The notes beneath the pieces are model-generated. The model worked only from the letters and a program-made list of their open reading frames with translations. It did no database searches and had not been told where the DNA came from. A DNA stretch of 64,000 bases from Heloderma charlesbogerti (lineage: Eukaryota; Chordata; Lepidosauria; Squamata; Helodermatidae), in assembly GCA_026122225.1 (NCBI GenBank), contig JANEZZ010002067.1, positions 1 to 64,000 of the forward strand. The letters run 5' to 3'. The stretch's first letter is position 1. Every line of letters begins with the position of its first letter. Positions 10,171 through 20,637 of the stretch are shown piece after piece. Made by a program: the position numbers and the translations under genes.

Positions 10171-11103
10171 TGGCAGCTACTCTCCCAAAGCTCCAGGCAT
10201 GGGGCAGGAAGAAAGGCGAATTCCCCTCTCCCCTGGCCTGAGATGCCACCTGGGCATGGCAGCCTCGCCTGGCAAAGGGTTAATTTGCCCTCTCTTGCTG
10301 CCTGCCTCCTCTTGCTCCAAGAGGGAGAGGGAGATGAAGGAGCTGCCTCTGCGCCTGTGCCTAAGATGGTGCCATGCCAGCGCCATCTGGTCTCAGGGGA
10401 GGGCAGGAGCACGTGGGCCAGGCTAAGCTGCTTGCTGGAGACACTGGTCGTGATCATCAGTCCTGTGCCCCCAGCAAGCCCAGCCAGAGCAGCACCAGCA
10501 GCCCAGGACGCAGACACCACAACTCGCCAAGAACACGGTGGCCATCAGATTCAGATAGGTCAGCTCAGTCAGTTTGTTGGGGCCTGGGCGGGGGGTGGCG
10601 GCGGCAGCAGCCAAAAAAGCCAGCAGGGTGGGGGGGCATGGGGGGGGCAGAGAGAAGAAGGAGGAAGTCTATATGAGTGAAAAATAAGTGAAATTTTAAA
10701 AATTAAATTAAAAGGATAAGAAATAACTGGGAATAAACCCCATTGAAATCTATATGCTTACTTCCGACAAGACATGTTCATGGATATTGAGATATTAAGC
10801 CCCCATACCTGAGAGTATGCCCCATGGCCATAAGGCTTTATTCTATCCATATGATAGGGTTACTATTTTATCTGAGATAGAAAAAAAAATAATCATTGCT
10901 GTCCATATATGATGTATTATTTATTTAATTAATTGAATGGATGTATAGTCTTCTTCATCTCAAAGGCTCAGGGCTGGTAACAATATGCTAATCAATCTAC
11001 TTTATCTTTCCCTGTTGCTGGTCACCAAAAGATGGTTTGAATAAAACATGTCTTCAGCTGCTTCCAGAAGATGCACAGACTTTGGTGTTTACAGTATACG
11101 TGG
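10171..11103. other. GC-rich then AT-rich stretch, no gene supported
   Basis: The first 500 bases are GC-rich and keep several frames open, but no frame has domain-like features and composition explains the openness. Around 10905-10985 the minus strand resembles a LINE 3' tail (ACCAGCCCTGAGCC followed by repeated TAAT/TAAA). Nothing else recognised. Confidence 0.45.
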
Positions 11104-11111
11104 TACTTAAC

Positions 11112-11566
11112 TAGGGATATTAGAGAATTCCGCCACGAATCCCAGGGGGGGCAAATTCCAGTGAATTCGGCCCCCCGGAATCTGTGGCAGAATGGAGCAA
11201 CCCACCCCACCACCCCACGAAAGCCCCGTGAAACAGAGCCTACCTGGCTGTGGCTCCGGCTCCACCTTCAGCTCCGGCAGCAGCTCCAGCGGCGGCGGCT
11301 CTGGCTGCTGCCGGGCTGCTGCAGACGCAAATGGCATCTTGAGTAGGGGATGCCATTTGCATCCCTATGGTAGCCTGTGACAGCAGCCCAGCAGTGGCCG
11401 GCCAGGAGACCAGCTGGAGCCACCACCAGAGCCGCCGCCACCAGAGCCGCCGCCGCCGCCACATCTGCCCCAGGTAAGGTCCATCCCAGGGGGATTCCAT
11501 GGGGAAGCGGGGGGTGGGAGGCTGTTCCGCCACTGGAGTCCGTGGCAGAATTCTCTGACATCCCTA
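11112..11566. mobile_element. hAT-type hairpin-array element, short variant
   Basis: Starts TAGGGATA and ends CATCCCTA. Terminal hairpins have GAGAATTCCGCCACG arms at 11124 and, as CGTGGCAGAATTCTC, at 11540. There are splice-donor-like motifs at both ends: reverse near 11246, forward CAGGTAAGG at 11472. The middle has a GCAAATGGCATC hairpin (11328-11362) and GC-rich GCCGCC runs but no GATAGGCTACGT palindrome. Flanking octamers (TACTTAAC and ATTAAAAA) do not match convincingly. Confidence 0.75.
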
Positions 11567-12019
11567 ATTAAAAAAACACACACATAAAGCTGATTTACAT
11601 ACCCTTAACTGAGGTTTGTTTATGGTGGGGGGCCTCATTACTGCATCACCCTTAAAACTCCTGATGTTTAAACTTGTTCTTGGCAGTTCTCCAAACTATA
11701 CCCCAGTACCAGCAGCCAGAGCCAGCTAGAGCACCATACTATCCCTCTCCCACAATCCCAGGGCAGGAAAGGAGAACAGGGCCACACCATCTCCCTCAGT
11801 AAGTGTGTTTAGGATTGGTGCCTTTTTGTGCTTTACAGTGCAGGGTGGGGGGACGGGATGGAGAAATGTTATGGAAAAGTTTCTTTCACATCTTGGTGAA
11901 CATGAAAAAGAGGGAGGCAGATGGGTGGTGCAAATGAGAAGCAAGATGATGTCTTGTTCAGCTATTGAATTATTAATATTTCTTGTAAGAGTTGATTTGT
12001 GCCAGTTTTTAGGATTTAT

Positions 12020-12118
12020 CACACAATCCTATGCGTGTTTACTCAGAAGTCAGTCCCACTATGTTCAGTTGTCAATTGGGCTTTCTCCCAGGTAAGCGTG
12101 CGTAGGCCTGCAGCCTTA
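12020..12118 (+). repeat. Dispersed squamate-type repeat (ACTCAGAAGTAAGTCCC family)
   Basis: Plus-strand copy: CACAATCCTATGCGTGTTTA, then ACTCAGAAGTCAGTCCCACT, then CCCAGGTAAGCGTGCGTAGG and GCAGCCTTAG. Same family as 4744-4838 and 37121-37410. Confidence 0.6.
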
Positions 12119-12339
12119 GCTGCCTTCCCAAGTTCTCTGTAAATTTAATTTGAAATAAAGGCCCATCAGATTGCACTGTTAATTCTTGAACATTAATTTC
12201 TACACTAAGCGGAATTGCCAAATGCAACCTGCTCTGTCAGCTACACTTTTTGGTACAAGGTTGGCATGTACTTGGGCATACAAACCCTGGTGGAGGGAAG
12301 GGAAACAGAAAAAAATCAGTTGCAGGGAGGGGAGAAAGA

Positions 12340-12340
<1 letters not shown>

Positions 12341-12382
<42 letters not shown>
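12341..12382. repeat. (GT)n microsatellite
   Basis: About 21 uninterrupted GT units. Confidence 0.97.
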
Positions 12383-12385
<3 letters not shown>

Positions 12386-12581
12386 CCAGTTAGGTGTGTG
12401 GACATCTCTGTTGCAGGATGGGAGAGATATAATGAAGGAGCTTAGGAAAGGCTAATGGGTAGTGTTGGGGTGCTAAGGGAGTGTGCAAGGGGGCTGTTTA
12501 AATGAGAAGGGATCTGTCCATGAGAGCTGAGTTGAGAGGGTGATACCTCCATTGAGTATCATATTTTGAAGACCTAAAATG

Positions 12582-13334
12582 TAGGGATGTATGAAAGTCA
12601 CTTAACTTTTCGACGGGGTGATTTGTTCTGCACCTCCCCCCGAAATCCTAACCCGGCCGGCTCCGCTCCGCAGAAATTCCATGGAGCCTCAGGCCGGGGC
12701 CGCCCGCAGCCAGACATCCAGCCACTGGGCAGCCTGCAGGCAAAAAAAAAACAGCGTACGCAAATGGCAGTGGCTACGGCGGCCGCCATTTGCATTCCCT
12801 TTTTTTCACTGTTTTAGCCTACGTAAATATTTATGTAAGCTATTACGGCGGGGGGGGGGGAGGAACGCAAATAGCTCCCACTACGCTATTTGCGTTCCCC
12901 TTGTTTTCGCTTTAATACCTTACATAAATATTTACGTAGGCTAAAACAGTGAAAAAAAGGGGACGCAAATGGCGGCCGCCGTAGCCGCCATTTGCGTACG
13001 CTGTTGTTATTTTTTTTAGCTTGCCGTGATAGGCTACATAAATACTTACATAGCATATCACAGCCTCCACAGGGACGCAAATGGCATCCCTGCTTTAGCC
13101 ATGATAGGCTACATAAATAATTATGTAGCTATCACAGCTATGATGAGGAAGTGAATGGCGGCCACAGCGTGGCCGCCATTCGCAAGTCAGCACGGACAGC
13201 AGCAGGTAAGTGCTCTGTTTCGTGCGCCTTTCACGGGGGGGGCGGGGGCTTCATTCTGCCACGGATTTCGGGGGGCCGAATGCACTGGCATTCGGCCTTA
13301 CCAAGATTCATGGCGGAATTCTCTGACATCCCTA
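12582..13334. mobile_element. Complete hAT-type hairpin-array element
   Basis: A 753-bp element from TAGGGATG to CATCCCTA with flanking octamers CTAAAATG (12574-12581) and GTAAAATG (13335-13342), 7 of 8 matching. It contains CTACGTAAATATTTA-type palindromes (about 12818-12845, 12919-12947, 13028-13062 and 13104-13136), an AACGCAAATAGC...GCTATTTGCGTT hairpin (12863-12896), GCAAATGGCGGC hairpins and a right-end CAGGTAAGTG (13203). The left-end motif is decayed to GTTAAGT on the minus strand. The GCGTACGC at both internal boundaries mirrors other copies. Confidence 0.87.
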
Positions 13335-13564
13335 GTAAAATGTTTGTGTTTGAGTGAGTGAGCGAGTGGGTGAAAAAGATTTAACACCCCTGCATTTTTT
13401 CTCAGACATCCAATTGAAATATTACTGCCTTACTCTCAGCTGCACTGTTTTTGGATCCCAGTTGAAGGCGGTATAGCTTACAAGGTTGTACAATCTTAGA
13501 AGGGGGCACGGCTGTGAGGGGGCATGGCTGTGACTGTCACGAAGGAACCCTGCACTGAATTTGC

Positions 13565-13733
13565 CACTACACTACTGAAGGTAAGCCCAAGAAATCCAAC
13601 CCCAACCCATGAGAATTTCTCCAAAATTTCTTCACCACTGCATTTCTTTTTGGAAGCAATTTCTCTTCTATCAAATTGAATGAGAACGGTCAGAAAAAAA
13701 TGTCGGAGAAATTGTCAGCACAGCACTAGTTTG
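13565..13733. repeat. Left arm of a ~150-bp inverted pair (partner 14114-14268)
   Basis: Sequence from AAGCCCAAGAAATCCAACCC to GCACAGCACTA is found reverse-complemented at 14114-14268, separated by about 380 bp. The TAGTGCTGTGC end resembles a hAT-type terminus, so these may be two fragments of one MITE family in opposite orientation. Confidence 0.6.
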
Positions 13734-14113
13734 CATAATAAAAGTAATTGACTGGAAATACGACTTGACAGTTTGACTACAAAGAAAGCCAGGGACCAGG
13801 TGTATGACATGTGTTACACATGACACGTGTAACATTAATAAATTTAATAATAAAAAAAATAAAAACAATACAGTGTACATCAGGGGTGCAGAGCCTCAGG
13901 CCCGTGAGCCAAATCCAACCCACTTGGGCTCCTAATACGGCCTTCCAGGGTTCCCTAGATAGCCACACCCCCATCCCCTGGCCAGGCCCCCCTTTCACTT
14001 GATCACTGATTGTTTGGCGGTTTCCCAACTTACGCACCATTTCCCAACCTAAAAGGTTGAAATGCCTCTCCCAAGGCTTAGTTGTTGCGAGTAAAAGCTT
14101 TAAGCTAAAATAT

Positions 14114-14268
14114 TAGTGCTGTGCTCAAAGTTTCTCCCACATTTTTTTCAACCATTCTCATTCAATTTGATAGAAAAGAAATTGCTTCTGGAAAAAAAAT
14201 CAATTGTGAAGAAATTTCAAAGAAATTCCCATGGGCTGGGTTTGGGTTTCTTGGGCTTACCTTACTTA
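14114..14268. repeat. Right arm of the ~150-bp inverted pair
   Basis: Starts TAGTGCTGTGCTC and ends near GGGTTTCTTGGGCTTACC; complementary to 13565-13733 with scattered differences. Directly followed by the repeat at 14312-14615. Confidence 0.6.
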
Positions 14269-14311
14269 GGAGGTGGCTGAGGAGTGAGCACAAGTGTCCT
14301 GCTTTTCATTG

Positions 14312-14615
14312 TACAATCATCTCTCTGGCCTCCTGTCACCTCCTCAGCTTCATACACTTTAATTAAAGCCCAGTTTAAAAAACCATGAAGTAATTCCTCC
14401 CATGGGGCTTTTTCAGATCAGGACACGCAGAGAGCCTGGGAGGCTAGCTATGATTAGGTAAGCTCAAAAACACCACTAACGTAAATGTTAAAACATCCTG
14501 AATGAGGCAGAACAATGGAAGCCTCTTTCATAGGGGGAGGAAACTTTCACAAAATTGGAGGATAGATTTTGGCAGAGCACCAGCTCCACCTCATCCCTGG
14601 AGCTGGAAACAACAT
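14312..14615 (-). repeat. Dispersed ~300-bp repeat, inverted partner of 9522-9830
   Basis: Begins TTGTACAATCATCTCTCTGG and ends GGAGCTGGAAACAACAT; reverse complement of 9522-9830. A hairpin-array element abuts it at 14616, just as another abuts the opposite end of the partner at 9833. Confidence 0.75.
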
Positions 14616-15137
14616 TAGGGGTGTACGAAACCCTGCTTACCTGGCTCTGCAGGGTTCCGCGGGTGGGGGGAGATGATCCGTTCCTCCCCCCGGAATCCTC
14701 AACAGGGGGGAGGTGATCCATTCCTCCCCCCCAGAATCCTGCCCGGCTGGCCCCACTCCGCAGCCAAGCCGTGGAGCCACCAGCCGGCAGCCGGGCCAAC
14801 CCACAGCTGGGCCTCCAGCCGCTGTCAGGCTGCTGCGGACGCAAATGGCGTTCTGCATAGGGGACGCCATTTGCATCCCTACACAAGCTCATGATAGGCT
14901 ACATAAATATATACATAGCCTATCACAGGCCAGTGTAGGGATGCAAATGGCAGCCGCTACGACGGCCGCCATTTGGAGCTGCAACAGCCCGGCAGTGGCC
15001 AGAGCCGCCGCAGCCGCAGCCGCAGCCGCAGCCGCAACCAGGTAGGCTCCATTTCGCGGGGCTTTCATGGGGTGGTGGGGCAGGGGGCTCCATTCCACCA
15101 TGGATTCCATTCGTGGGGCCCATTCCGCCACGGATCT
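14616..15137. mobile_element. hAT-type hairpin-array element, right terminus lost
   Basis: Left terminus TAGGGGTGTACG, a reverse-strand CAGGTAAGC near 14638, a GCAAATGGCGTC hairpin (14841-14874), one GATAGGCTACAT palindrome (14892-14926), a GCAAATGGCAGCC hairpin (14942-14976), a short (GCAGCC)n run (15008-15035) and CCAGGTAGGC at 15038. It breaks off inside its right terminal hairpin at about 15137, where it meets the remnant of a different subfamily. Confidence 0.72.
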
Positions 15138-15677
15138 ATTTACGTAGACTAAGACGGGCCAAAATAAGGAATGCTATTTGCGTTGCCCTTATTTTCGCCG
15201 TAGTCTACGTAAATCTTTACGTAGACTACAGGGACCAAATAAGGAACGCGAATGGCGGCTCCCTATGGGGGCCGCTATTAGCCGTACGCGCTTTTTTTTT
15301 TAAAGTCACCCGTGATAGGCTACGTGACGATTAACGTAGCCTATCATGGCTGACTTTGCAAATCTAGCCGTGATAGGCCACGTTAATCGTTACGTAGCCT
15401 ATCACAGGGGCGTTTGGTTTTTTTTTGCTTTTCTTGTAATGGCGGCGGTGGCGGCCAGTCGAAAGACCAGCTGCTGCCCCTGCCCCTGATGAAGACCTGC
15501 TGACCCGCCGCCGGGACCCGCCGCCGGGAGGGACATTCGTGAAAGGTAAGTCCCATCCCGGGGGGGGCGGGGGCGGGGGGGCAGAGAATTTCTCCCCGAA
15601 CAACCTTCGGAGGACCGAATGCGTTGGCACTCGCCCCCCCCCCCGAAGTTTCGGGGAGAAATTCTCCCCCATCCCTA
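15138..15677. mobile_element. Right half of a hairpin-array element of the 3502-4420 subfamily, inverted
   Basis: Starts within a TAGTCTACGT palindrome and ends CATCCCTA at 15677. Its terminal hairpin (GAGAATTTCTCCCCGAA arms) and the TAATCGT-type palindromes (15312-15345 and 15370-15405) are the reverse complement of the left half of 3502-4420. GAAAGGTAAGTCCC lies at 15542. The left half is missing at the junction with 14616-15137, suggesting a deletion between two neighbouring elements. Confidence 0.75.
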
Positions 15678-16203
15678 TTTGAAATAGAATTTGTCCCTCA
15701 GGCTGAAAGAGGTTCACACCCCTAGTTCGATCAATCTGATGTTGTTACCTGCAGACACTCACGTGGGACCTGTTTTCCACCAGTAGCTGAAGAAACATTG
15801 ACAAGGTCCACTCACATAGGTCTGTCCCATCTAGTTGCCACACCCTTCCCAGAAGAGCGCAGATTCCAGGTTGGGAGCTGTGAGATCAGCTGCCCACCAT
15901 ATGACTGGGTCATTCAACATGACCCCAGGTGCATGGGGTCTGCCAGCAAAAAATGCAGCTCCAGCAATGGAAACATGGAATGTGCAAGGTTTTCACAGCT
16001 TGACATTTTACAGCTAAACACTTCAGGCTGAACTCAATCAAAGTGTTCCCACTTTGTGATGATGGAAAGGTTGTAACCCATCAGCTGTATTATTTCAGAG
16101 GCCTTTTTCTTTTCTTTTTTCAGCTACTGATGTATAGTTGCATCAGGCTATTGGTGGCTGATGAGGATAGCGCTGAAGTATTTTGACTACTGTCAGAGAG
16201 ATA

Positions 16204-16228
16204 ATGTGTGTGTGTGTGTGTGTGTGTT
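16204..16228. repeat. (GT)n microsatellite
   Basis: About twelve uninterrupted GT units. Confidence 0.95.
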
Positions 16229-17820
16229 GATAGTAAAGAGATGCAGCCAAAGAACTGACAGGTTGGTTGAAAATCCCCCCCCCCCTTGCTGTATTCCCAA
16301 CTCTCAGCCTCAGAAATGTTCTTGCATTGTCAACTCCCTTTCTGACAACAGCAGACATCTCCCTCTGTTTTCAGGCCCTGATGAGATTTTCCCCAGTCAT
16401 TTTTTCTCCTCAGTTTCTCAACTCCAGGCCTCCTTACCTAAACCGCTGCTTCATCCTCCACTCAGATGTATGTTTTTTAAGACTACTACCTTCCAGTCAA
16501 CCTGAACGCCAGCACCCTTCCCACAGTTCTAACCTTCAGCTTCCTGCCGCACCAGCCATGCTATTTCTTTCCTTTCTCTCCTCTAAACTCCCCTGTTCCA
16601 AAACACCATCACTTCCTAGCCCCTTTCCTCATTCCCTCTTTTGGACTTAGCATCATCACACAGCAACCTTGATCAGCTTCCAGGTGCCCATTACTCTAGC
16701 CAAGGCCAAGGCCAAGGCCAAGGCCAAGCCCATCGGTAACACCTGTCCTGGAGCTCCTTTAAAAGAAGCATTTTGTCTGAGTGCTCTAACAAGTAGGCAC
16801 CATGTTGCTGGATCTGGGGAAGGCAGCCATCTTAATTTCCCACAATGCCCCAGAGTGGTGCTACATTGCTTCTGGGCATTGTGGCAGGAAATGGTGACAT
16901 CCCCAGGCACATGGCACATAATTATTGGAGCATCTCCTCCCAGTCCAAGCTACCTAGCATGCCTGGTTTTGTGCCTGGTAGCTGTGGACTGGTCCCATGC
17001 TTGCGCTCCAGTGCAAAGTAGTGGAACTGTGCAGAGAAGTGGGTGTGAGAGCAAGATTCACACTTACTGCTGCCACACTGCTCTGCCACCAGCCACTCCA
17101 ATTGCCTCTGCTCAACAGACCCAATGTGGGCAGCTAGGGAAGATGCTCACCTCACACACATACAGTCCACAGTCCCTCATCAAGCAGCAATTTGTGAAAT
17201 GGTGGCATGGGCAGAGCTGCACAACTGGACCCCTTAGCATACGCAGGAACACCAAATGAAAAGGATGCAATGGATGTTTTGCTTTTAAGCCAAAACCAAA
17301 TAAAACAAAAAGGCCTGGCTTTTACACATACAACAATTTTGTCATCTTCCTCGGAGAACAAAACAAAAAATAAACCCATTCAAGCCAACTTCTTTTGGGG
17401 TTGGTTGGCAATGGCTCTTCCTGTCCCAAGACTGCCATTACCTGCTTGCTGGCACCAAATTTATACATGTGGAATTTATACGTGTGGAATGTATGTACAC
17501 ATCTGGGGTTGTAGCTGGTAGCAGATATGCAAGTGACGCCAGCAGAGTGCCAGAGGGATTATCAGCAGTGGCAGAAGCCAAAACCTGAAGCCAGAGTGGT
17601 TGTGTTGAACTGTGAAAGTTCCATCTTTTCTAATACTTTTTTAGAGCAACCCATTGCCCAAACAAGAGATGACAGAGAGCTAGAAGCATGTCAATCAATA
17701 GCCCCACCCATGTGGCTAGAATCATGTGATTAGAAGCACATGGGGGACAGCAGGGCCACTCTCGTTGGCCCCACCACCTCCATCACATTGCTGTCACTCA
17801 GCTCCTCCATGTCAGTCTTC

Positions 17821-17951
17821 CCCCAACCAGGTGCACCTCAGATGTGTTGGACTACAACTCCCACTATCAGAAGTCACCATGTACATCGTGCATGCTGGCT
17901 GGAATTACAGGAGTTGTAGACGAACACACCTGGAGGGCACCAAGTTGGGGA
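17821..17951. repeat. Short fold-back repeat (ACTACAACTCCCA type)
   Basis: Left arm CCCCAACCAGGTGCACCTCA and GGACTACAACTCCC; right arm AGGAGTTGTAG, then CACCTGGAGGGCACC and AAGTTGGGGA. Typical of a short non-coding MITE common in squamate DNA. Confidence 0.6.
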
Positions 17952-18446
17952 GGTCTAGCTCCATGTGCTGCAGAGTAGGCATTTACAGCAGGAAGCCGAC
18001 CCATATAGCCTCTCCACATGGCTTCAAACCCTGCATGATCAGGTTTCTAAAATCACAAAGGAGCCTACACAGGTAGAGTGGGCTCCCCGCTGCAGAAGTT
18101 GTCCTTTCAGCACATAGAGGACAACAGGGCCAGCGCATGGGAACAAGACAGAGAGTGTGGGCCAATGAACAGAGTCCCACTCTGCCCTTCACACTCTGCC
18201 CCACAGCAGGCCCGTAGCCAGCCTACGTGGTGTTAGAAAAAGGAGACTCCATAACCATTGGCGTCTCAAGTTACGTAAGAGCCCGAGTGGCGGGAAAATA
18301 TAGGCGGAGCAAAAAGGGAATCATACTGACGCGCTCATGACTAACGGCTTGGTAAGCTGATAGTGACTGTTTATTGGATATTAACTTAGTGAGCCGATGT
18401 ACTAACTGTTTCATTGGTTACTGGTAAGAACAATAGAAGCGATATG

Positions 18447-18454
18447 ATATAAAG
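18447..18454 (+). promoter_or_regulatory. LTR TATA-like box
   Basis: ATATAAAG, about 65 bases before the poly(A) signal, in the position expected for U3 of a simple retrovirus; transcription would begin roughly 25-30 bases downstream. The 3' LTR has the same box 7,541 bases further on. Confidence 0.7.
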
Positions 18455-18513
18455 GGCTTTTGCACACGTGTTTCGGGGTCCAGACTGCTCTGCACCCGTT
18501 TTGCAAAACGTTC

Positions 18514-18519
18514 AATAAA
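18514..18519 (+). terminator. LTR polyadenylation signal AATAAA
   Basis: Canonical AATAAA in the presumed R region, repeated in the 3' LTR at 26055-26060 where it would be used. Confidence 0.8.
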
Positions 18520-18596
18520 ATAGTGTTGGATCCACTGCTGCCTGCCTGGCACTCTTTTCTTCTAAACCGAAAGCAAGGACTTTTTATCTAACAATT

Positions 18597-18614
18597 TGGT
18601 GCCGTGACTCGGAT
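18597..18614 (+). promoter_or_regulatory. Primer binding site, complementary to tRNA-His
   Basis: TGGTGCCGTGACTCGGAT begins three bases after the 5' LTR. It is complementary to the 3' 18 bases of vertebrate tRNA-His, including CCA. The same primer type defines mammalian HERV-H, but primer usage alone does not show kinship. Confidence 0.9.
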
Positions 18615-18836
18615 CCTGCTTCGGGGCGCGTCCCCTTCGCGCTGAGCCGAGGGGCCGCGGAGGAGAAGTGGCCACAGGCGGTTGTTTTATACTGCCTTCT
18701 CCTCACGACGGTGGCGGCTGAAGCGCCCGGGGACCAACGCCAGAGGAAGAGGGAGACGTGATCACTCCTTTTAGGCACCGGCAGTGGATCAATAAGCAGC
18801 TGGACGCAGCTGCGGGCGGGACAGAAGAGGCTTTTG

Positions 18837-18844
18837 GGGTAAGT
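18837..18844 (+). promoter_or_regulatory. Leader 5' splice site for spliced env RNA
   Basis: GGGTAAGT with the GT at 18839-18840, about 175 bases upstream of gag, in the usual place for the donor that makes subgenomic env RNA. The matching acceptor was not identified. Confidence 0.65.
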
Positions 18845-19015
18845 GAAACAGCTTACATTAGGGGATAGACGCGGGACGGTGGTGTGTTTGTGATTGTGTG
18901 AGACGCCTATGGGCGAAGCGAGTGAGGAGCCCCGATCTGCATTTCCTTACCCCGGAGACGGGCTAGGTCAGAGGAGGGCGAAGCGCAAGAATTGCTGACT
19001 GAAATTCCCACCGTC

Positions 19016-20614
19016 ATGGGCGGGTCCCAATCTAAGTCTGCAAAGAAGTCCCATACGCCCTTGGAGTGTTGTTTGCGCAATTGGTCACATTTTAAGCAGG
19101 ATTATGGAACTAAGATGACAAAGGATCGTCTTGTCTTTTTTTGCACCCGGGAATGGCCAATATTAGAACCCAAATGGCCACCCGAGGGGTCTTTTGACCC
19201 AACCTTGGTATCTGATGTGCGAACAATAGTAGCACAGAGGGGAAGTTGGGACCAGTTCCCTTATATTGATTCGTGGGCAACTTGTGTGCCCCTTGGCGGC
19301 AGGCCTGCTCCGTGGGTTGTTAAATGCATGTCCCTTGCCCTTCCCATGGTGGTCAAAAGGAAACCACCAAAAGAAGGACCACCCAAGGTCGTGGCCACGG
19401 CACCGGAGGACCTACTGCTTCCTCCTCCCTACGGGACAGCTGTCGCAGGGCGCTCGTTGCAACCACCACCCTCTCCTGAGGGGCCCGCCCAGCGGTTAGA
19501 TGCCCCCGAGAAGGACCCCTCTCATGAAATAGTACCAGAGGACCCCACCCCTCCAGTTGAACGCCAGGACACTCTCCAAGATCGTCTATATTCCCTAGAG
19601 GAAAGATTGGAGGTCCTACAGAGGGAGGCAAAAGGGGGACCTAACTACAACCTGCGAAAGGATCCCCAACCACCGGTAAAGTTCACCTTCCCCATCAGAG
19701 AAGTCCCCGACCCTACCGCCCAACATCCTCAAGGGACGATGTTTGTTTATGTCCCATTCACAACGTCTGATTTGTATAATTGGAAACAATTTAACCCCTC
19801 CTTTGAAGAGGATCCCGGGCCACTCCTGTCTCTGATGGAGAATGTGAGGCTTACTCACAACCCCACATGGGACGATACACAAATGCTATTGAACACCTGT
19901 TTTCTCAGCCAAAAGCCAACCATCCTTGCAGGGGCACGAGCCAAGTATAGGGAGGAAAATCCCCAGGCAACTGAGGAGGAGACGGTGGAGGTTCTGCCCA
20001 CAGGGCGACCCAATTGGGGGGTGGCCACAGCGGCACATAGACGCTTACATGCTGACTATTTTCGACTCATTTTAGCAGGCATGAAGCAAGCCGCGAGAAG
20101 GGCCCCCAATTTGCAAAAAGTCCTGACTCTAAAGCAAGACAAAAACGAACCTCCTGCTGTGTTCCTCCAAAGGCTGAGGGAAGCCTTCGCTAAATATACT
20201 GACATTGACTTGAATGATCCAAATAATTTAAGGATCCTCACGACTCAGTTCGTGGGAAATAGCTGCCAGGACATCAGAAAGAAGTTGCAAAAAGTTGAAG
20301 GAGGGTTGGCAGCTGACTTAGGAGTTTTAATTGAAGTAGCTCAAAAGGTTTATGAGAGGCGAGAAGAAGAAGAAGGAAAAGAAAAAGACAAGAGGCAGGC
20401 CAAGCTCCTTGCTGCGGTTCTTAAACCTGACAAGGAGGGAGCTAGGAAGGGGAGGAAAGGGGGAAGGAAAGGATCTCCCCTGGGGAAGGATCAATGTGCC
20501 TTTTGTAAGAAAATGGGGCACTGGAAGCGTGACTGTGAGGCTTTGAAGCAGAAAGAGAGAGGGGAAAATACGGGAGAAGCGCAGAGAGTTCTGTATGAAC
20601 AGGAAAGAGATTAG
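19016..20614 (+). CDS. gag: Gag polyprotein (matrix-capsid-nucleocapsid)
   Basis: Structural polyprotein of 532 residues that would assemble the virion core. I start at the second in-frame ATG (19016), not 18992, because it gives an N-terminal MGGSQSK myristoylation signal typical of retroviral matrix. A PPPY late-domain motif is at residues 136-139. The capsid part follows, with a SDLYNW segment (251-256) and a major-homology-like segment (about 374-391). A charged Glu/Lys stretch (446-465) precedes one CCHC zinc knuckle (C494, C497, H502, C507), as in gammaretroviruses. The frame is uninterrupted and ends with UAG, which is in frame with pol. Length is close to the usual gammaretroviral Gag. 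Endogenous copy; I infer no activity. Confidence 0.93.
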   Translation: MGGSQSKSAKKSHTPLECCLRNWSHFKQDYGTKMTKDRLVFFCTREWPILEPKWPPEGSFDPTLVSDVRTIVAQRGSWDQFPYIDSWATCVPLGGRPAPWVVKCMSLALPMVVKRKPPKEGPPKVVATAPEDLLLPPPYGTAVAGRSLQPPPSPEGPAQRLDAPEKDPSHEIVPEDPTPPVERQDTLQDRLYSLEERLEVLQREAKGGPNYNLRKDPQPPVKFTFPIREVPDPTAQHPQGTMFVYVPFTTSDLYNWKQFNPSFEEDPGPLLSLMENVRLTHNPTWDDTQMLLNTCFLSQKPTILAGARAKYREENPQATEEETVEVLPTGRPNWGVATAAHRRLHADYFRLILAGMKQAARRAPNLQKVLTLKQDKNEPPAVFLQRLREAFAKYTDIDLNDPNNLRILTTQFVGNSCQDIRKKLQKVEGGLAADLGVLIEVAQKVYERREEEEGKEKDKRQAKLLAAVLKPDKEGARKGRKGGRKGSPLGKDQCAFCKKMGHWKRDCEALKQKERGENTGEAQRVLYEQERD

Positions 20615-20637
20615 GACAGACCGGGGCCCGGCCCCCT
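20612..20637 (+). promoter_or_regulatory. Gag-Pol readthrough stop and GC-rich downstream element
   Basis: A single UAG separates gag from pol with no frame change. It is followed by GACAGACC and a very GC-rich self-complementary stretch (GGGGCCCGGCCCC, 20622-20634) that could form a structure. Suppression of one UAG is how gammaretroviruses make Gag-Pol; the structure here is inferred, not tested. Confidence 0.75.

Larger units (their letters stand above)
15678..18226. other. Unannotated stretch, no gene supported
   Basis: Contains a GT microsatellite (16204-16228), a short AAGGCC tandem run (about 16701-16727) and a fold-back repeat (17821-17951). Otherwise no reading frame with protein-like features. 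The bases just before the provirus (CAGGCCCGTAGCCAGCCTAC) look like an older dispersed repeat that continues after the 3' LTR. Confidence 0.45.
18231..18593 (+). repeat. ERV 5' LTR
   Basis: 363 bp, TG...CA boundaries with a 6-bp inverted repeat TGTTAG/CTAACA. The U3 part is AT-moderate with an ATTGGTTAC CAAT-like box at about 18413. A TATA-like box, a poly(A) signal and a short U5 follow. Confidence 0.95.

Noticed and set aside
9838..10680. 280-codon plus-strand frame
   Set aside because: It begins inside a hairpin-array element and continues into GC-rich flank. Other frames are open too; composition, not selection, explains it.
16669..17259. 196-codon plus-strand frame
   Set aside because: Starts in an AAGGCC tandem run (Lys-Ala repeats), has no domain-like features and no neighbouring exons.
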